This document shows positions 11,124-18,923 of a stretch of 64,000 nucleotides of DNA, piece by piece. Under the pieces are notes generated by a model, which was not told the DNA's origin, did not search any database, and was given only the letters and a program-made list of their open reading frames with translations. The translations under genes and the position numbers were made by a program. This DNA comes from Enterococcus pallens ATCC BAA-351 (GTDB lineage Bacteria; Bacillota; Bacilli; Lactobacillales; Enterococcaceae), in assembly GCF_000407485.1 (NCBI RefSeq), contig NZ_ASWD01000003.1, positions 1-64,000 of the forward strand. The letters are read 5' to 3'. Numbering within the stretch: the first letter of the stretch is position 1; each line of letters opens with the position of its first letter.

Positions 11124-11963
11124 TTACATAACCTCTTTTTCCTGTTCCAGCACATGGATCGTTGGCTGGTGGATGATTTTGGTTTCCTTTCGTACGGCTT
11201 CGTTTTTCTTAGTGAGTGTTTCAATACTGTCGGTATATTCTTGGCTGATCTCTTGTCTGGTCGCTGTCATCATGCCTGCGAAGGTTTGAATTTCATTGTG
11301 AAGCTCGGCTTTCAGCTGGACTAGTTCTTGCTGCTTGTGTTCTAGAATCTGCCGTTGTTGTTCTAGCTCAGCTGCCTGATCTTCTTGTTCCTTTTGCAAG
11401 GCACTGATTTCCAACTTACTATTGAAGAGATTTTGGAGTCGCTCTTCTTCGGCTTGGTTTCTCATAGCTTGCGTTTGTTGTTCCGCCTCAGATAGTAATG
11501 TCTTCTTTTGATGCTCAGCAGCAGTCAGCACATCTTGTTTTTTGCGTTCCGCTTCTTCCAATAGTTTGTTGGCAGCTTTTTCAGCGGCCTCCAAGGTTTG
11601 TTGGGCAATCCGCTTCATCTTGGAAATGTCTTGATATTCCAGATGCAGCTGCTTGAACTGGTCCCATTCGGCTTTTTGTGTTCGTAGTTGAGTTAATTCT
11701 GCTTCTAATTGTTGAAGCTTCTGTAGTAAATTGTTCTTTTCAGTTTCTTGCTGCGTAGTTAAACGCTGTTGACTGTTTTGTTTTGATGCCAATTCCTTCT
11801 CTAATTTCTCTTTGTCCTCAATCAGACGACGAATCCGTTCGTCATAGGTTTCGTAGTCATCGGCAACGTTTCGCAAGAAATCATTGACATCGCTTTGGCG
11901 AAAACCGCCTAAGGCGTTCTTCTTAAAGGTGAGCTTGCGCAGCTCCACTGCTTCAAAATTCAT
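11124..11963 (-). CDS. DivIVA-like coiled-coil protein, copy 1 (279 aa)
   Basis: Residues 1-60 resemble the DivIVA/GpsB N-terminal membrane-binding domain: a Lys-rich start, a GGFRQSDVNDFLRNVADDYE segment and then a coiled coil. Residues about 60-250 are an almost unbroken heptad-rich coiled coil with many Gln/Glu/Lys. DivIVA-family proteins bind curved membranes and recruit cell-pole, septum or wall-synthesis partners. This copy is longer than a typical GpsB (about 110 aa) and close to DivIVA in length, but with a more Gln-rich coil. It follows a paralogue (11978-12793) by 14 bp. The start has AAGGAAGGA upstream. A scaffold role for the surface cluster is inference. Confidence 0.8.
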   Translation of the reverse strand: MNFEAVELRKLTFKKNALGGFRQSDVNDFLRNVADDYETYDERIRRLIEDKEKLEKELASKQNSQQRLTTQQETEKNNLLQKLQQLEAELTQLRTQKAEWDQFKQLHLEYQDISKMKRIAQQTLEAAEKAANKLLEEAERKKQDVLTAAEHQKKTLLSEAEQQTQAMRNQAEEERLQNLFNSKLEISALQKEQEDQAAELEQQRQILEHKQQELVQLKAELHNEIQTFAGMMTATRQEISQEYTDSIETLTKKNEAVRKETKIIHQPTIHVLEQEKEVM

Positions 11964-11977
11964 GGATTCCTTCCTTT

Positions 11978-12793
11978 CTATGCTTGGATTTGATGCAGCT
12001 TGTCTTCAAAGGTCTGTTGCCAGTTTTGCCACTTCACATCGTTGACTTTGGCTAAGGCTTCTTTGTAGTCGTAGATCAGTGTGTCGCGGAAGTTGATTTC
12101 TTCTCGTTTGGCTGCTTCAATTTCCTGTTTGGTTTGAGCCATTTCCTCCGCCAACAAACTCAGTTCGTGTTTGGCTTGTTGCAGCATCACTTCTTTTTCC
12201 TGTTCCAGCTTGCGCAACTCTTCTTGGCAGTAGGCATCTACTTCTTGTTTTCTCTGTTCAGCTTCATTCAATGCGTTTCTCGCTTGCAGCTGCAGGGCAT
12301 TACGTCTGGCTTCAGCTTCTTTCAAGATCGTTGCCTGTTCTTCCTTGGCTTCTTTAATAATGCGGCCCCGTTCCACATGGGCTTCTTCAATGATCTTGGC
12401 GCCTTCTCGTTCAGCACTGCGCTCAATTTCTAGTGCTGTTTCCTGTGAAATCAGAATCGCTTCCTGGAAGGTACTGCTGGATTTCTTAGCAGCTTCCTGT
12501 TCTTTTTCCAGTGAGACCTGCTTTAACCGTTCTTCTAGCACTTCCATGCGTTTCTTCTGTTCATGGAGTTCGATTACATAACGAGAGCGTTCTTTACTGA
12601 ACTCGTCTTCCTGCTTCTTCTGGCGCTCCGTGATCATTTCGATGTCTTCTTTTAAATCCTCTTTGTCCTGTTCAAAGCGCCGATAATCCTTGGCTACATA
12701 ATGGAGGAAATCATCCACATCGTATTTGCGATAGCCGGAAAATGATGCGACGGGGAAGGTCGTCTTTTTAATCTTTTCTGAATCAAATTTCAT
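11978..12793 (-). CDS. DivIVA-like coiled-coil protein, copy 2 (271 aa)
   Basis: The N-terminal 55 residues carry the DivIVA-type pattern (FSGYRKYDVDDFLHYVAKDY) and are followed by a long coiled coil (about 45-240) rich in Glu, Lys, Gln and Ala, then a short C-terminal part with Trp residues. It shares the same layout as the downstream copy, so the two are divergent paralogues and may form hetero-oligomers. The gene starts 16 bp after the peptidoglycan hydrolase gene and has an AAAGGTGG ribosome site. Membrane-curvature-dependent placement of the wall hydrolase or surface protein is a plausible job, inferred from the family and the neighbours. The window does not show whether the housekeeping divIVA lies elsewhere. 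Confidence 0.8.
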   Translation of the reverse strand: MKFDSEKIKKTTFPVASFSGYRKYDVDDFLHYVAKDYRRFEQDKEDLKEDIEMITERQKKQEDEFSKERSRYVIELHEQKKRMEVLEERLKQVSLEKEQEAAKKSSSTFQEAILISQETALEIERSAEREGAKIIEEAHVERGRIIKEAKEEQATILKEAEARRNALQLQARNALNEAEQRKQEVDAYCQEELRKLEQEKEVMLQQAKHELSLLAEEMAQTKQEIEAAKREEINFRDTLIYDYKEALAKVNDVKWQNWQQTFEDKLHQIQA

Positions 12794-12808
12794 CCAATCC
12801 CACCTTTC

Positions 12809-14569
12809 CTAAAACAACACAGTCGCTGGATCAACCAGCCGTTCCACTGCTAATGTTGAATCTAAGCACAATTCAAAGTGCAAATGGCTGCCGGTACTGT
12901 TACCAGTTGAGCCAACAAACCCGATTGTTTGTCCTTGTTCTACCCGCTCCCCTGCATTGACTGCGAAGTTGCGTTGGTGGGCGTACAAGGTGGTTTCACC
13001 GTTGTCGTGTTGAATCACAACGTAGTTGCCCCATGAATAGTGGTATTCTGCAATCAATACTGTGCCCGCTTTACTAGCGAAAATAGGCATGCCTTCTCCT
13101 GCAGCTAAGTCAATCCCGCGATGGAATTCACTGCCACGCATCCCAAAGGAACTAGACACGACAAAATCATTTAATGGTAGTAAATACCCCGATGAAGCGA
13201 CTTGATTAGTTGCTGTCCCCTCTTCTTTCGGATGATCGTATTGGGTTAAATTGTAGGTTTCAATTAGCCCATTCAGTTTCTTGTTGTAAGAAGTGTCTGT
13301 TGCATACTTGCCAGTTAAGAAGGCTGTGGCCTCTTCATAATTCTCTGTTGTAGTCTTCCAAGCACCCTTATAAAAATCAGAGTTACCGGAAATCCCTTCT
13401 TTTAACAGCTTGGCATAATCTTCAAAGCAATCTTCGTAATCGTCGTAGGCTCTGAAGCTGGCTTGAATGGTAGTCATATTGCCGCCACCAGTATCTTCTT
13501 GAGTGGCAAAGCTGACACTCTTGCCTTCGTGTTGTCCTTTGATGCCGAATAAATTGTAATTCGGCGCTTGCGCCAATTGGCTACCACCAGAACCCGATTC
13601 CAGAATCGCTTGAGCGATCATAACTGAGGCATACAAATTATGCTCTTGCCCGACTTCTCTTGCGGCTTCCCCAATTTCTTCAATGAACTCTGTCGTTGTC
13701 AAATTCCGATCAAACTTAATGGACCCATGACTAGGCGTCGTTTGTATTGGGCCAACCGGGACAACATTTTCCGGTGAGTGAACAACGATCGGTTCAGGCG
13801 CTGGTTCTTGAACGGGTTGTTCCACAGGCTGTTGCACATAATTGACTTCATATTCTGATTCAGTTGTCGGAACCTCTTTTTCCGGTTCAGCTGGTTTTGG
13901 CTGTTCGGGTGCTGGAGCTTCCGGTTTAGGTTCTGGTGTTGGTTCCTCTGGCTCTGGTTTTTCTGGTTCTGGTGTTGGAGCTGGCTCTTCTTCTGGCTCA
14001 GGAACAGGTGTCGGCTGTTCTTCCTCCTCTTCATCAATTGGATCTGTAGTTGGTGTCTCCACCTCTTCTGAAGGATCCGGAGTAGGTGTTTCAACTTCTT
14101 CTTCAGAATTTGGGATTGGTTCTTCTCCAGTGCTAGAATCAATTGCTGGTGCTTCCAAAGCTTCTTGTTCTTTATTAATTAATGTTTCTTCTGTATTAGA
14201 ATTTAATTGTTTTTCTGGAGAAACATTTTTTGCTGCATTACTTGTCTCATTCTCTGTAGTTATTGGTGTTCCTTCATTCGCTTCAACGTTTGGTGCAGGT
14301 TTGACTTGGGTGACACTTGTTTCAGCCACTTCTGCTTTCGCTGAAGAGTCGAAAGTAATAGAGCCACTAGTTGATGTCTTTTCACTTACTGCTTGATTTT
14401 CAGTTGGAATAACTTCTTCTGCCGCATGAGCCAAAACAGAAGTACTGTTTAAGGCAATCGAAGCTGAACCTAATAGAGTCGTAGTCCCAATGATTCCTTT
14501 TTTAAATTTTGGATGCTTGCTTCTTGAACGAAAAACTTCTTGTTTCCACATTCGCTGATATTTTTTCAA
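12809..14569 (-). CDS. Secreted peptidoglycan hydrolase: GH73-like glucosaminidase plus M23 endopeptidase
   Basis: A 586-aa exported wall hydrolase. A long basic signal region with a hydrophobic core ends near VLAHA (about residue 49). Residues about 60-270 are a Pro/Glu/Thr-rich wall-spanning linker. Residues about 285-445 form a glucosaminidase/lysozyme-like domain (SVMIAQAILESGSGGSQLA, NYNLFGIKG, FRAYDDYEDCFEDYA). Residues about 460-580 form an M23 LytM-type zinc endopeptidase with HRGIDLA (near 482) and HLHFE (near 561). Such dual enzymes cut both glycan strands and cross-bridges. The start is a TTG with GAGGAG upstream. It heads the DivIVA-like operon, suggesting local wall opening for surface display or transfer. 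No LPxTG motif is present. Confidence 0.9.
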   Translation of the reverse strand: MKKYQRMWKQEVFRSRSKHPKFKKGIIGTTTLLGSASIALNSTSVLAHAAEEVIPTENQAVSEKTSTSGSITFDSSAKAEVAETSVTQVKPAPNVEANEGTPITTENETSNAAKNVSPEKQLNSNTEETLINKEQEALEAPAIDSSTGEEPIPNSEEEVETPTPDPSEEVETPTTDPIDEEEEEQPTPVPEPEEEPAPTPEPEKPEPEEPTPEPKPEAPAPEQPKPAEPEKEVPTTESEYEVNYVQQPVEQPVQEPAPEPIVVHSPENVVPVGPIQTTPSHGSIKFDRNLTTTEFIEEIGEAAREVGQEHNLYASVMIAQAILESGSGGSQLAQAPNYNLFGIKGQHEGKSVSFATQEDTGGGNMTTIQASFRAYDDYEDCFEDYAKLLKEGISGNSDFYKGAWKTTTENYEEATAFLTGKYATDTSYNKKLNGLIETYNLTQYDHPKEEGTATNQVASSGYLLPLNDFVVSSSFGMRGSEFHRGIDLAAGEGMPIFASKAGTVLIAEYHYSWGNYVVIQHDNGETTLYAHQRNFAVNAGERVEQGQTIGFVGSTGNSTGSHLHFELCLDSTLAVERLVDPATVLF

Positions 14570-14675
14570 CTGACTTCTCTCCTCGCATTTATTACGCTTA
14601 ACATTTTTAACTAAATTAACGTGTTTCTTGAATAATTCTTCTGTTTTCTATATGATTATTATATTTGTAGAAAAA
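14570..14675 (-). promoter_or_regulatory. Probable promoter of the hydrolase/DivIVA/surface-protein operon
   Basis: The AT-rich 106-bp gap between the DUF1149 gene and the hydrolase gene has a perfect TATAAT on the minus strand at 14663-14658, followed by a leader of about 80 nt. No good -35 box at 17 bp is seen, so activator dependence or read-through from the DUF1149 gene is possible. Confidence 0.4.
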
Positions 14676-15059
14676 TCAATCGTTCATTTGATTAAAATCC
14701 AGTGATATCCCTGGTTCATTTAAGGCAATTTCACTAATTTCATAGGTTAAACGCTGAACAAGTTCTAATAAGGGGGTGACTAATTCAGCGATTTCGTTCT
14801 CAGTAAGATCCTCCTCAGTTTCTATGCGTTTATTTTTAATGTGGTTGATTTGGCTGATCCCACCAGAAACTTTGAGTTTTTTTACTGTTAGTGAAAAATC
14901 CAATCGAGTCCCGATGGTACTTGTCTCATGTTCCAATGATTCAGGTTGCTCTGTATCTAATGGAAGAATACTTAAATTGAGAACTTGGTCCGTAGTGTCT
15001 TCTTTTATTCGATCATAATGAAACGATTCCACTAACGGGTTGCGTCTATGAATGTCCAT
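14676..15059 (-). CDS. DUF1149 family protein (127 aa)
   Basis: The sequence matches the DUF1149 family of lactic acid bacteria and streptococci: MDIHRRNPLVESFHYD at the start, a central beta-rich part (RLDFSLTVKKLKVSG) and a C-terminal helical LVTPLLELVQRLTYEISEI. I chose the ATG at 15059 because AGGAGG lies 7 nt upstream; a further in-frame ATG upstream would add 17 residues without an RBS. From memory, structures of this family are related to the SecB chaperone fold; I hold that loosely. If so, it might help export of the unusually large surface protein. It is transcribed in the same direction as the hydrolase operon, 106 bp upstream. Confidence 0.8.
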   Translation of the reverse strand: MDIHRRNPLVESFHYDRIKEDTTDQVLNLSILPLDTEQPESLEHETSTIGTRLDFSLTVKKLKVSGGISQINHIKNKRIETEEDLTENEIAELVTPLLELVQRLTYEISEIALNEPGISLDFNQMND

Positions 15060-15087
15060 GGCCTTCCCTCCTGGGTACTTATTACCA

Positions 15088-15120
15088 ATTACTTTATTGA
15101 TATAAATCAATTAAAGTAAT
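15088..15120. promoter_or_regulatory. Imperfect palindrome upstream of the DUF1149 gene
   Basis: Positions 15088-15095 (ATTACTTT) pair with 15113-15120 (AAAGTAAT), with inner ATTGAT/ATCAAT arms and one bulged base. It sits between the likely promoter and the RBS of the DUF1149 gene and could be an operator or a leader hairpin. Confidence 0.35.
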
Positions 15121-15209
15121 CAATTAAAAATTATTGAACCAATTATCGTCTTCTTTTAAAAAAGAGAGTTACGAATCACTAATTTACGTTAAAAAACTTA
15201 CGTTTATTT

Positions 15210-15232
15210 TTCTTGGTCTTAATCAGACTAAG
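15210..15232 (-). repeat. Left arm of a 23-bp inverted repeat flanking the integrase gene
   Basis: The reverse complement of this stretch begins CTTAGTCTGATTAA and matches 16831-16853 at 21 of 23 positions; both differences are transitions. Each arm is itself partly palindromic (CTTGGT/ACTAAG here). It could be a recombinase binding site or element end. Confidence 0.55.
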
Positions 15233-15261
15233 AAAAGCATTAAAAACCCCGTAAAAACAGC

Positions 15262-15283
15262 AAAAAAACCGTCAATAGACGGC
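15262..15283 (-). terminator. Intrinsic terminator downstream of the integrase gene
   Basis: On the minus strand CCGTC TATT GACGG (15282-15269) is followed by seven T. It lies 220 bp past the integrase stop and insulates the DUF1149 gene from integrase transcription. Confidence 0.65.
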
Positions 15284-15428
15284 TTTAGACGGCAAAAAGG
15301 TTGTTGTGAAACTTTTTTTGCCTTTTGGCTATAAAATAATATTTCTCCCTATAAAACTAAAATAGCATTTCTTATTTCATTTCTCTATCTCGATTTGGTA
15401 GATCGAGAGAACTATCAAGAAATTTAAC

Positions 15429-15442
15429 TGAGTGATCACTCA
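15429..15442. repeat. Perfect 14-bp palindrome TGAGTGATCACTCA
   Basis: A perfect palindrome followed on the plus strand by seven T. A second small hairpin (TCTCGAT/ATCGAGA, 15388-15408) lies just to its left. Both are in the 170 bp downstream of the integrase stop. They could be recombinase accessory sites or terminators; the sequence does not decide. Confidence 0.4.
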
Positions 15443-15502
15443 TTTTTTTAAAAGAAAAAAAGCTACCCCAAAAAAAAACATCAAAAATTTTTTTTTTAGA
15501 AT

Positions 15503-16609
15503 TTAGCTGATTGCTCGTTCCATTTGTTCAACGACAAGAACCTTTTGCTCCATTAAAGAGGACGTATAGGTATCTAACGTTAGCTTAGCTGAGCTATGGC
15601 CCATTAACTGGCTAACACTCTTAATATCCCCATTACTTTCAATACAGCGAGTCGCAAATGTATGACGCAACTGGTGGAAATGAATATGTTCCAGCTTGGC
15701 TCTTTCTCGAATTTTATGGAAATGATAGGTTAACAGCCTTGGTTCTGAAGGGTTTGCCTTACTAGAGAAGACAAAATTGCCTGCTGATTGCTTTTTATGC
15801 TGCAGCAGCGCTGTTCTTAATGTCTGGCTCATCGGAATTGAACGGACAGAAGCGGCTGTTTTTGAACTTGTGTAAACCAATTCAGTCTTTTTGTTTTCTA
15901 CTACTGTAAACACGCGTTGAAAGGTTGATTTAACTTGGATTAAATTTCTTTCAAAATCAATATCCTGCCAGGCTAATGCGGACACTTCGCCGATCCGAAG
16001 ACCTGCATGCAACGCTAAGAGAATAGGTAGACCTTTGCCTTTTTCTTCTGCTACAGCTGCTTTTTCCAACTCTTTTTGTTCCGTCTTAGTCAAGGCTTGA
16101 TCACCTTTCTTCATTATTTTTGGCAATTTAATTGAAGAGAAAGGGTTACGTGTTAAATGATTCTCTTGTATAGCATAATTAATACATTGATTGACAATTC
16201 TGAATATCGCTTGGATTGTTGAAGGCTTCAAGCGGCGTTCTTGTAGAGAAACCAACAATTTCTTTGCAGCTTCATGATCCAACTCGTTCAATTGACAATC
16301 GCCAATTGTAGATAGTACATAATAAGTCAGTTTATGTCGGTAATTGGCATAGGTAGATTGTTTAATTTCTGACTGCACAGTGTTTAACCAAAAATGGCTC
16401 CATTCCTGCAAAGTGATACAGCTTTCTCCCTGAGTCTGGCGGATAATTTGATATTTCAACTTCAAAGGATATAGTTTTTCTCGTACTTCTTTTAAAGTCT
16501 TGCCGTACACTGAACGATACTTAGGCTTGCCATTTTCTTTTCTGCCAATCCAAAATCTCCCTTCCCATCTTTTATCTTTCCGTTTGTAGATATTTTCGCC
16601 TCTGCGCAT
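15503..16609 (-). CDS. Tyrosine recombinase / phage-type integrase (368 aa)
   Basis: A full-length site-specific recombinase. An N-terminal Arm-type DNA-binding segment (residues 1-55), a core SAM-like domain (about 65-160) and a C-terminal catalytic domain are all present. The catalytic set is visible: R205 (HAGLRIGEVS), K227, H312-x-x-R315 (HQLRHTFATR), H338 (MGHSS) and nucleophile Y348 (LDTY). This pattern is that of Tn916/phage-like integrases that cut at att sites. No excisionase, relaxase or phage structural gene is next to it, so it looks like a solitary or stranded integrase. Inverted repeats at 15210-15232 and 16831-16853 flank it. The start ATG lies in an AT-rich upstream region. 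Confidence 0.93.
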   Translation of the reverse strand: MRRGENIYKRKDKRWEGRFWIGRKENGKPKYRSVYGKTLKEVREKLYPLKLKYQIIRQTQGESCITLQEWSHFWLNTVQSEIKQSTYANYRHKLTYYVLSTIGDCQLNELDHEAAKKLLVSLQERRLKPSTIQAIFRIVNQCINYAIQENHLTRNPFSSIKLPKIMKKGDQALTKTEQKELEKAAVAEEKGKGLPILLALHAGLRIGEVSALAWQDIDFERNLIQVKSTFQRVFTVVENKKTELVYTSSKTAASVRSIPMSQTLRTALLQHKKQSAGNFVFSSKANPSEPRLLTYHFHKIRERAKLEHIHFHQLRHTFATRCIESNGDIKSVSQLMGHSSAKLTLDTYTSSLMEQKVLVVEQMERAIS

Positions 16610-17127
16610 ACTCTACCAGCCTTTCTATTTTTATGACGGTATTTTTGACGGCTCAAAGAAACCGCCTAATATCTAGGTGTTTTCGACACCTGTTTATCAG
16701 CACAATAAACTTTATTGTTCATAATAATTATTTTTTTAAAACTTATTGCGTATTTTTTCTTAGTATTCTATAATTAGTAAAGCAAAGTGTTTAATTATTG
16801 ATTCTGAATGAATCATTAGTTTTTATAGTCCTTAGTCTGATTAAAACTAAGAAACTATATAGTCGAAAATTAATTCTAAGCAGCAACTATTCTCTCACTA
16901 ATTCTATTTATATCTGTTATAAACTTTTCACAACGGAATATATCATTATCTAAGTATATAATATTTTAACGATAATATAAACATTTAAATATTATTCTGT
17001 GAAACACTTTATTGTATGTAACCTTATATGAATAATCAATTGTTGTTATTTTATGTTTTTTGATTAAATTTCAGGTATAATAGGATAGCAATGATTCTAT
17101 CATTCAAAACTATTATCTTGAAAGTGA
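16610..17127. other. AT-rich intergenic region between integrase and comK-like gene
   Basis: No coding potential is seen. It contains the right arm of the 23-bp inverted repeat (16831-16853), long A/T stretches, and a TATAAT at 17076-17081 that may serve the comK-like gene, without a convincing -35. The extreme AT content resembles upstream regions that bind ComK or nucleoid proteins. Confidence 0.4.
16831..16853 (+). repeat. Right arm of the 23-bp inverted repeat flanking the integrase gene
   Basis: Begins CTTAGTCTGATTAA and pairs in inverted orientation with 15210-15232 (21 of 23 identical). The arms delimit a segment of about 1.64 kb that contains only the integrase gene and its flanks. 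Confidence 0.55.
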
Positions 17128-17136
17128 GTGAAATTT

Positions 17137-17931
17137 ATGACAGATTACAAAAAAACAATGGATTCTAATAATGAAAGCGATACACCTACTCTACACTTGG
17201 ACTGTGACAACTGGTCATCAGACTGGGAGGAGGCGATTGACCAAGCTCTTCCTCATTTCTCCCGTATGGAAGTTCCCATGATCCACTGCGTCCTGCCTAT
17301 TCCTGGGAAGGCCGAAACCCTCATTTTTTATAATGATAATCAGTGTTACCATTCGAGAAATCGGACATTGACTACTTTGCAGCACAAGGAAGAAGCTGTT
17401 CTTTTTCAAGATTACACGGTAACTTGTCGAGTGCTGGATCGTCTAGGTGATTTCTTGCAACGGAGAAATCCTATAATTAGCGACAATTTCGTGCTATTCC
17501 CCTTAACTGCGCCAAAACATTCCATTTGGATAAACCCTTTATCTATCGTTGAAATTAAAGAGATTGGGCAACGAACCTTTATTCAATTAGCGAGTGGTCC
17601 TGGATTGTTCGTACGAGTCAAAAAGCCAACCCTCGTAAACTATTCAGCCAATGCGTTATTGGCTTATGCTTGTTCTAAGCGGGATTTGTCAGGAAGTGCA
17701 CCACTTCAAACAGAACAGCCCTTGGATATCATTTCTCTATCGAACACTCCGTTCGCTCGTCAGATTAGTAAAAAACACAAATTGCATACGTTTAAGATTC
17801 CAGCAGGAGACTACCGCTCTGCTCTTTTTGCCGAGAGCATTCTTAGCTATTTCTTGAACTTGATGCGATATGTTGACTTGGAAAATCTTACGGTTGAAAA
17901 GCTTACTGAGCTATTAAGAGCTTACAAATAA
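17137..17931 (+). CDS. comK: ComK-like competence transcription factor
   Basis: The central part (about residues 80-200) lines up with ComK of Bacillus and Listeria: a cysteine/aromatic segment before a gly-containing loop, then FPLTAPKHSIWINPLSI in place of the ComK FPTxSPxxxxCxWxSHxHI block, then a beta-hairpin and a YSANALLAYA helix corresponding to ComK SFENQLxRTA. ComK binds AT-boxes in minor grooves and switches on DNA-uptake genes. This protein is longer (264-267 aa against about 190) with an N-terminal acidic extension and a C-terminal helical tail of about 60 residues. I chose the ATG at 17137; an in-frame GTG at 17128 adds three residues. An excellent terminator follows. Confidence 0.75.
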   Translation: MTDYKKTMDSNNESDTPTLHLDCDNWSSDWEEAIDQALPHFSRMEVPMIHCVLPIPGKAETLIFYNDNQCYHSRNRTLTTLQHKEEAVLFQDYTVTCRVLDRLGDFLQRRNPIISDNFVLFPLTAPKHSIWINPLSIVEIKEIGQRTFIQLASGPGLFVRVKKPTLVNYSANALLAYACSKRDLSGSAPLQTEQPLDIISLSNTPFARQISKKHKLHTFKIPAGDYRSALFAESILSYFLNLMRYVDLENLTVEKLTELLRAYK

Positions 17932-17938
17932 CAATTAA

Positions 17939-17989
17939 TAGGCAGTCGATTTGTCTGAGAAAAGACAAGTCGACTGCTATTTTTTTGTG
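17939..17989 (+). terminator. Intrinsic terminator of the comK-like gene
   Basis: A long stem (ATAGGCAGTCGA with TCGACTGCTAT, extended by TTGTCT/AGACAA around GAGAAA) is followed by seven T. It begins eight bases after the stop codon. Confidence 0.9.
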
Positions 17990-18114
17990 TTTCCCTATCA
18001 AAAAAAGCATCTTTTTGGAAAAAAATCTCAAAAATTATTTATACCTCATATTCCTTGATTTAACAACATTTCTAGCACTTTTCTCCTCTTTTTCTAACCA
18101 AAAAGACAAAAAAA

Positions 18115-18229
18115 TTTTGGGATAGTTATAGGGGGCCTTTTTTCATTTCATTTTTTTCAATACCTTATTAAATCAACCTTTTCAAAAAATAAAGGGTGCC
18201 TATAACTACCCAAACCTGCCTATAACTCG
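18115..18229. repeat. GTTATAGG inverted and direct repeats upstream of the DUF1659/DUF2922 cluster
   Basis: Three related 12-14-bp elements occur here: GGGATAGTTATAGG on the plus strand at about 18119, and CCTATAACTACCC (about 18199) and CCTATAACTCG (about 18218), which are its reverse complement and a shorter copy. Spacing between the outer two is about 100 bp. They could be operator sites for the small-protein operon or replication/transfer iterons; nothing here distinguishes the two. Confidence 0.4.
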
Positions 18230-18336
18230 ACTTTCTTTTTTTCGCAAAATCCGATATCTTTTAGTCACCGGCCGGGAAACAAAACAAGCACCATAATCCA
18301 AAATAAAAAAACATTATAGAAAACGGAGGAATCGAA

Positions 18337-18552
18337 ATGATACAAAAATTGGGCACAAAATTACAAGTACAAATTGAACAAGCAGGTGAAGACAAACAGA
18401 AGAAAGTGAACTTTTCAAACGTGATTGACAATCCACCTGAAGAAGATGTGGTGAAGTTAGGAGAAATTATGGCAGATTTATCTCAACAAGGCAGCTCATT
18501 GGATAGTGTGATTATGACTGTGCAGTCACGTATCACGAAGGAGGTTGAATAA
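18337..18552 (+). CDS. DUF1659-type small protein (71 aa)
   Basis: A short acidic protein with the DUF1659 look: an N-terminal strand (GTKLQVQIEQ), a middle part with FSNVIDNPPEEDVVKLGEIMADL and a C-terminal beta strand. The AACGGAGGA ribosome site lies 8 nt before the ATG. In Firmicutes DUF1659 genes are normally followed at once by a DUF2922 gene, and that is so here (2-bp gap), supporting both calls. The molecular role of this pair is not established as far as I know. GTTATAGG repeats precede it. Confidence 0.75.
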   Translation: MIQKLGTKLQVQIEQAGEDKQKKVNFSNVIDNPPEEDVVKLGEIMADLSQQGSSLDSVIMTVQSRITKEVE

Positions 18553-18554
18553 GC

Positions 18555-18797
18555 ATGAAAAAAGTCGTTAAGTTAGTCTCTATTTTTAGAAATGGTATGG
18601 GTAAAAACCAAACTTGGAGCTTGAGCAATCCTGATACCACCAAGACACCTTCACAAATTAAAGCTCTTTTGGAAGAAATGGCGAAATTGAACCTCTTTCA
18701 TAAAGACGGGATTCGCCAATATGAATTCGTCGTGAGTGCCAAGTATGTCGAAACAATTGAAACACCGATTTTTGAAGAAGTTCCTGTTACACGCTAA
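18555..18797 (+). CDS. DUF2922-type small protein (80 aa)
   Basis: Matches the DUF2922 pattern: KKVVKLVSIFRNGMGK then WSLSNPDTTKTPSQIK, a helix, and a C-terminal YVETIETPIFE. It follows the DUF1659 gene by 2 bp with an AAGGAGG site inside the end of that gene. It is a compact beta-alpha-beta protein without a signal peptide. A longer homologue lies at 19376-19966 (both share DPDTTK/NPDTTK and FVETIE.PIFE). Function unknown. Confidence 0.75.
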   Translation: MKKVVKLVSIFRNGMGKNQTWSLSNPDTTKTPSQIKALLEEMAKLNLFHKDGIRQYEFVVSAKYVETIETPIFEEVPVTR

Positions 18798-18806
18798 TTA
18801 TTAATT

Positions 18807-18837
18807 GAGAAGCAGCGGCAGACGTGTCGTGCTTCTC
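18807..18837 (+). terminator. Hairpin after the first DUF2922 gene
   Basis: GAGAAGCA (18807-18814) pairs with TGCTTCTC (18830-18837), followed by a moderately T-rich stretch. It is probably a weak terminator or partial attenuator between the pair and the next gene. Confidence 0.45.
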
Positions 18838-18923
18838 TTGCATTACTTTATGATTGAACCAGCTTTCTAAGGAGTTGGTTGAATGAATGCTTATCTATAA
18901 AGAAAAGAAATGAGGAATCCATT

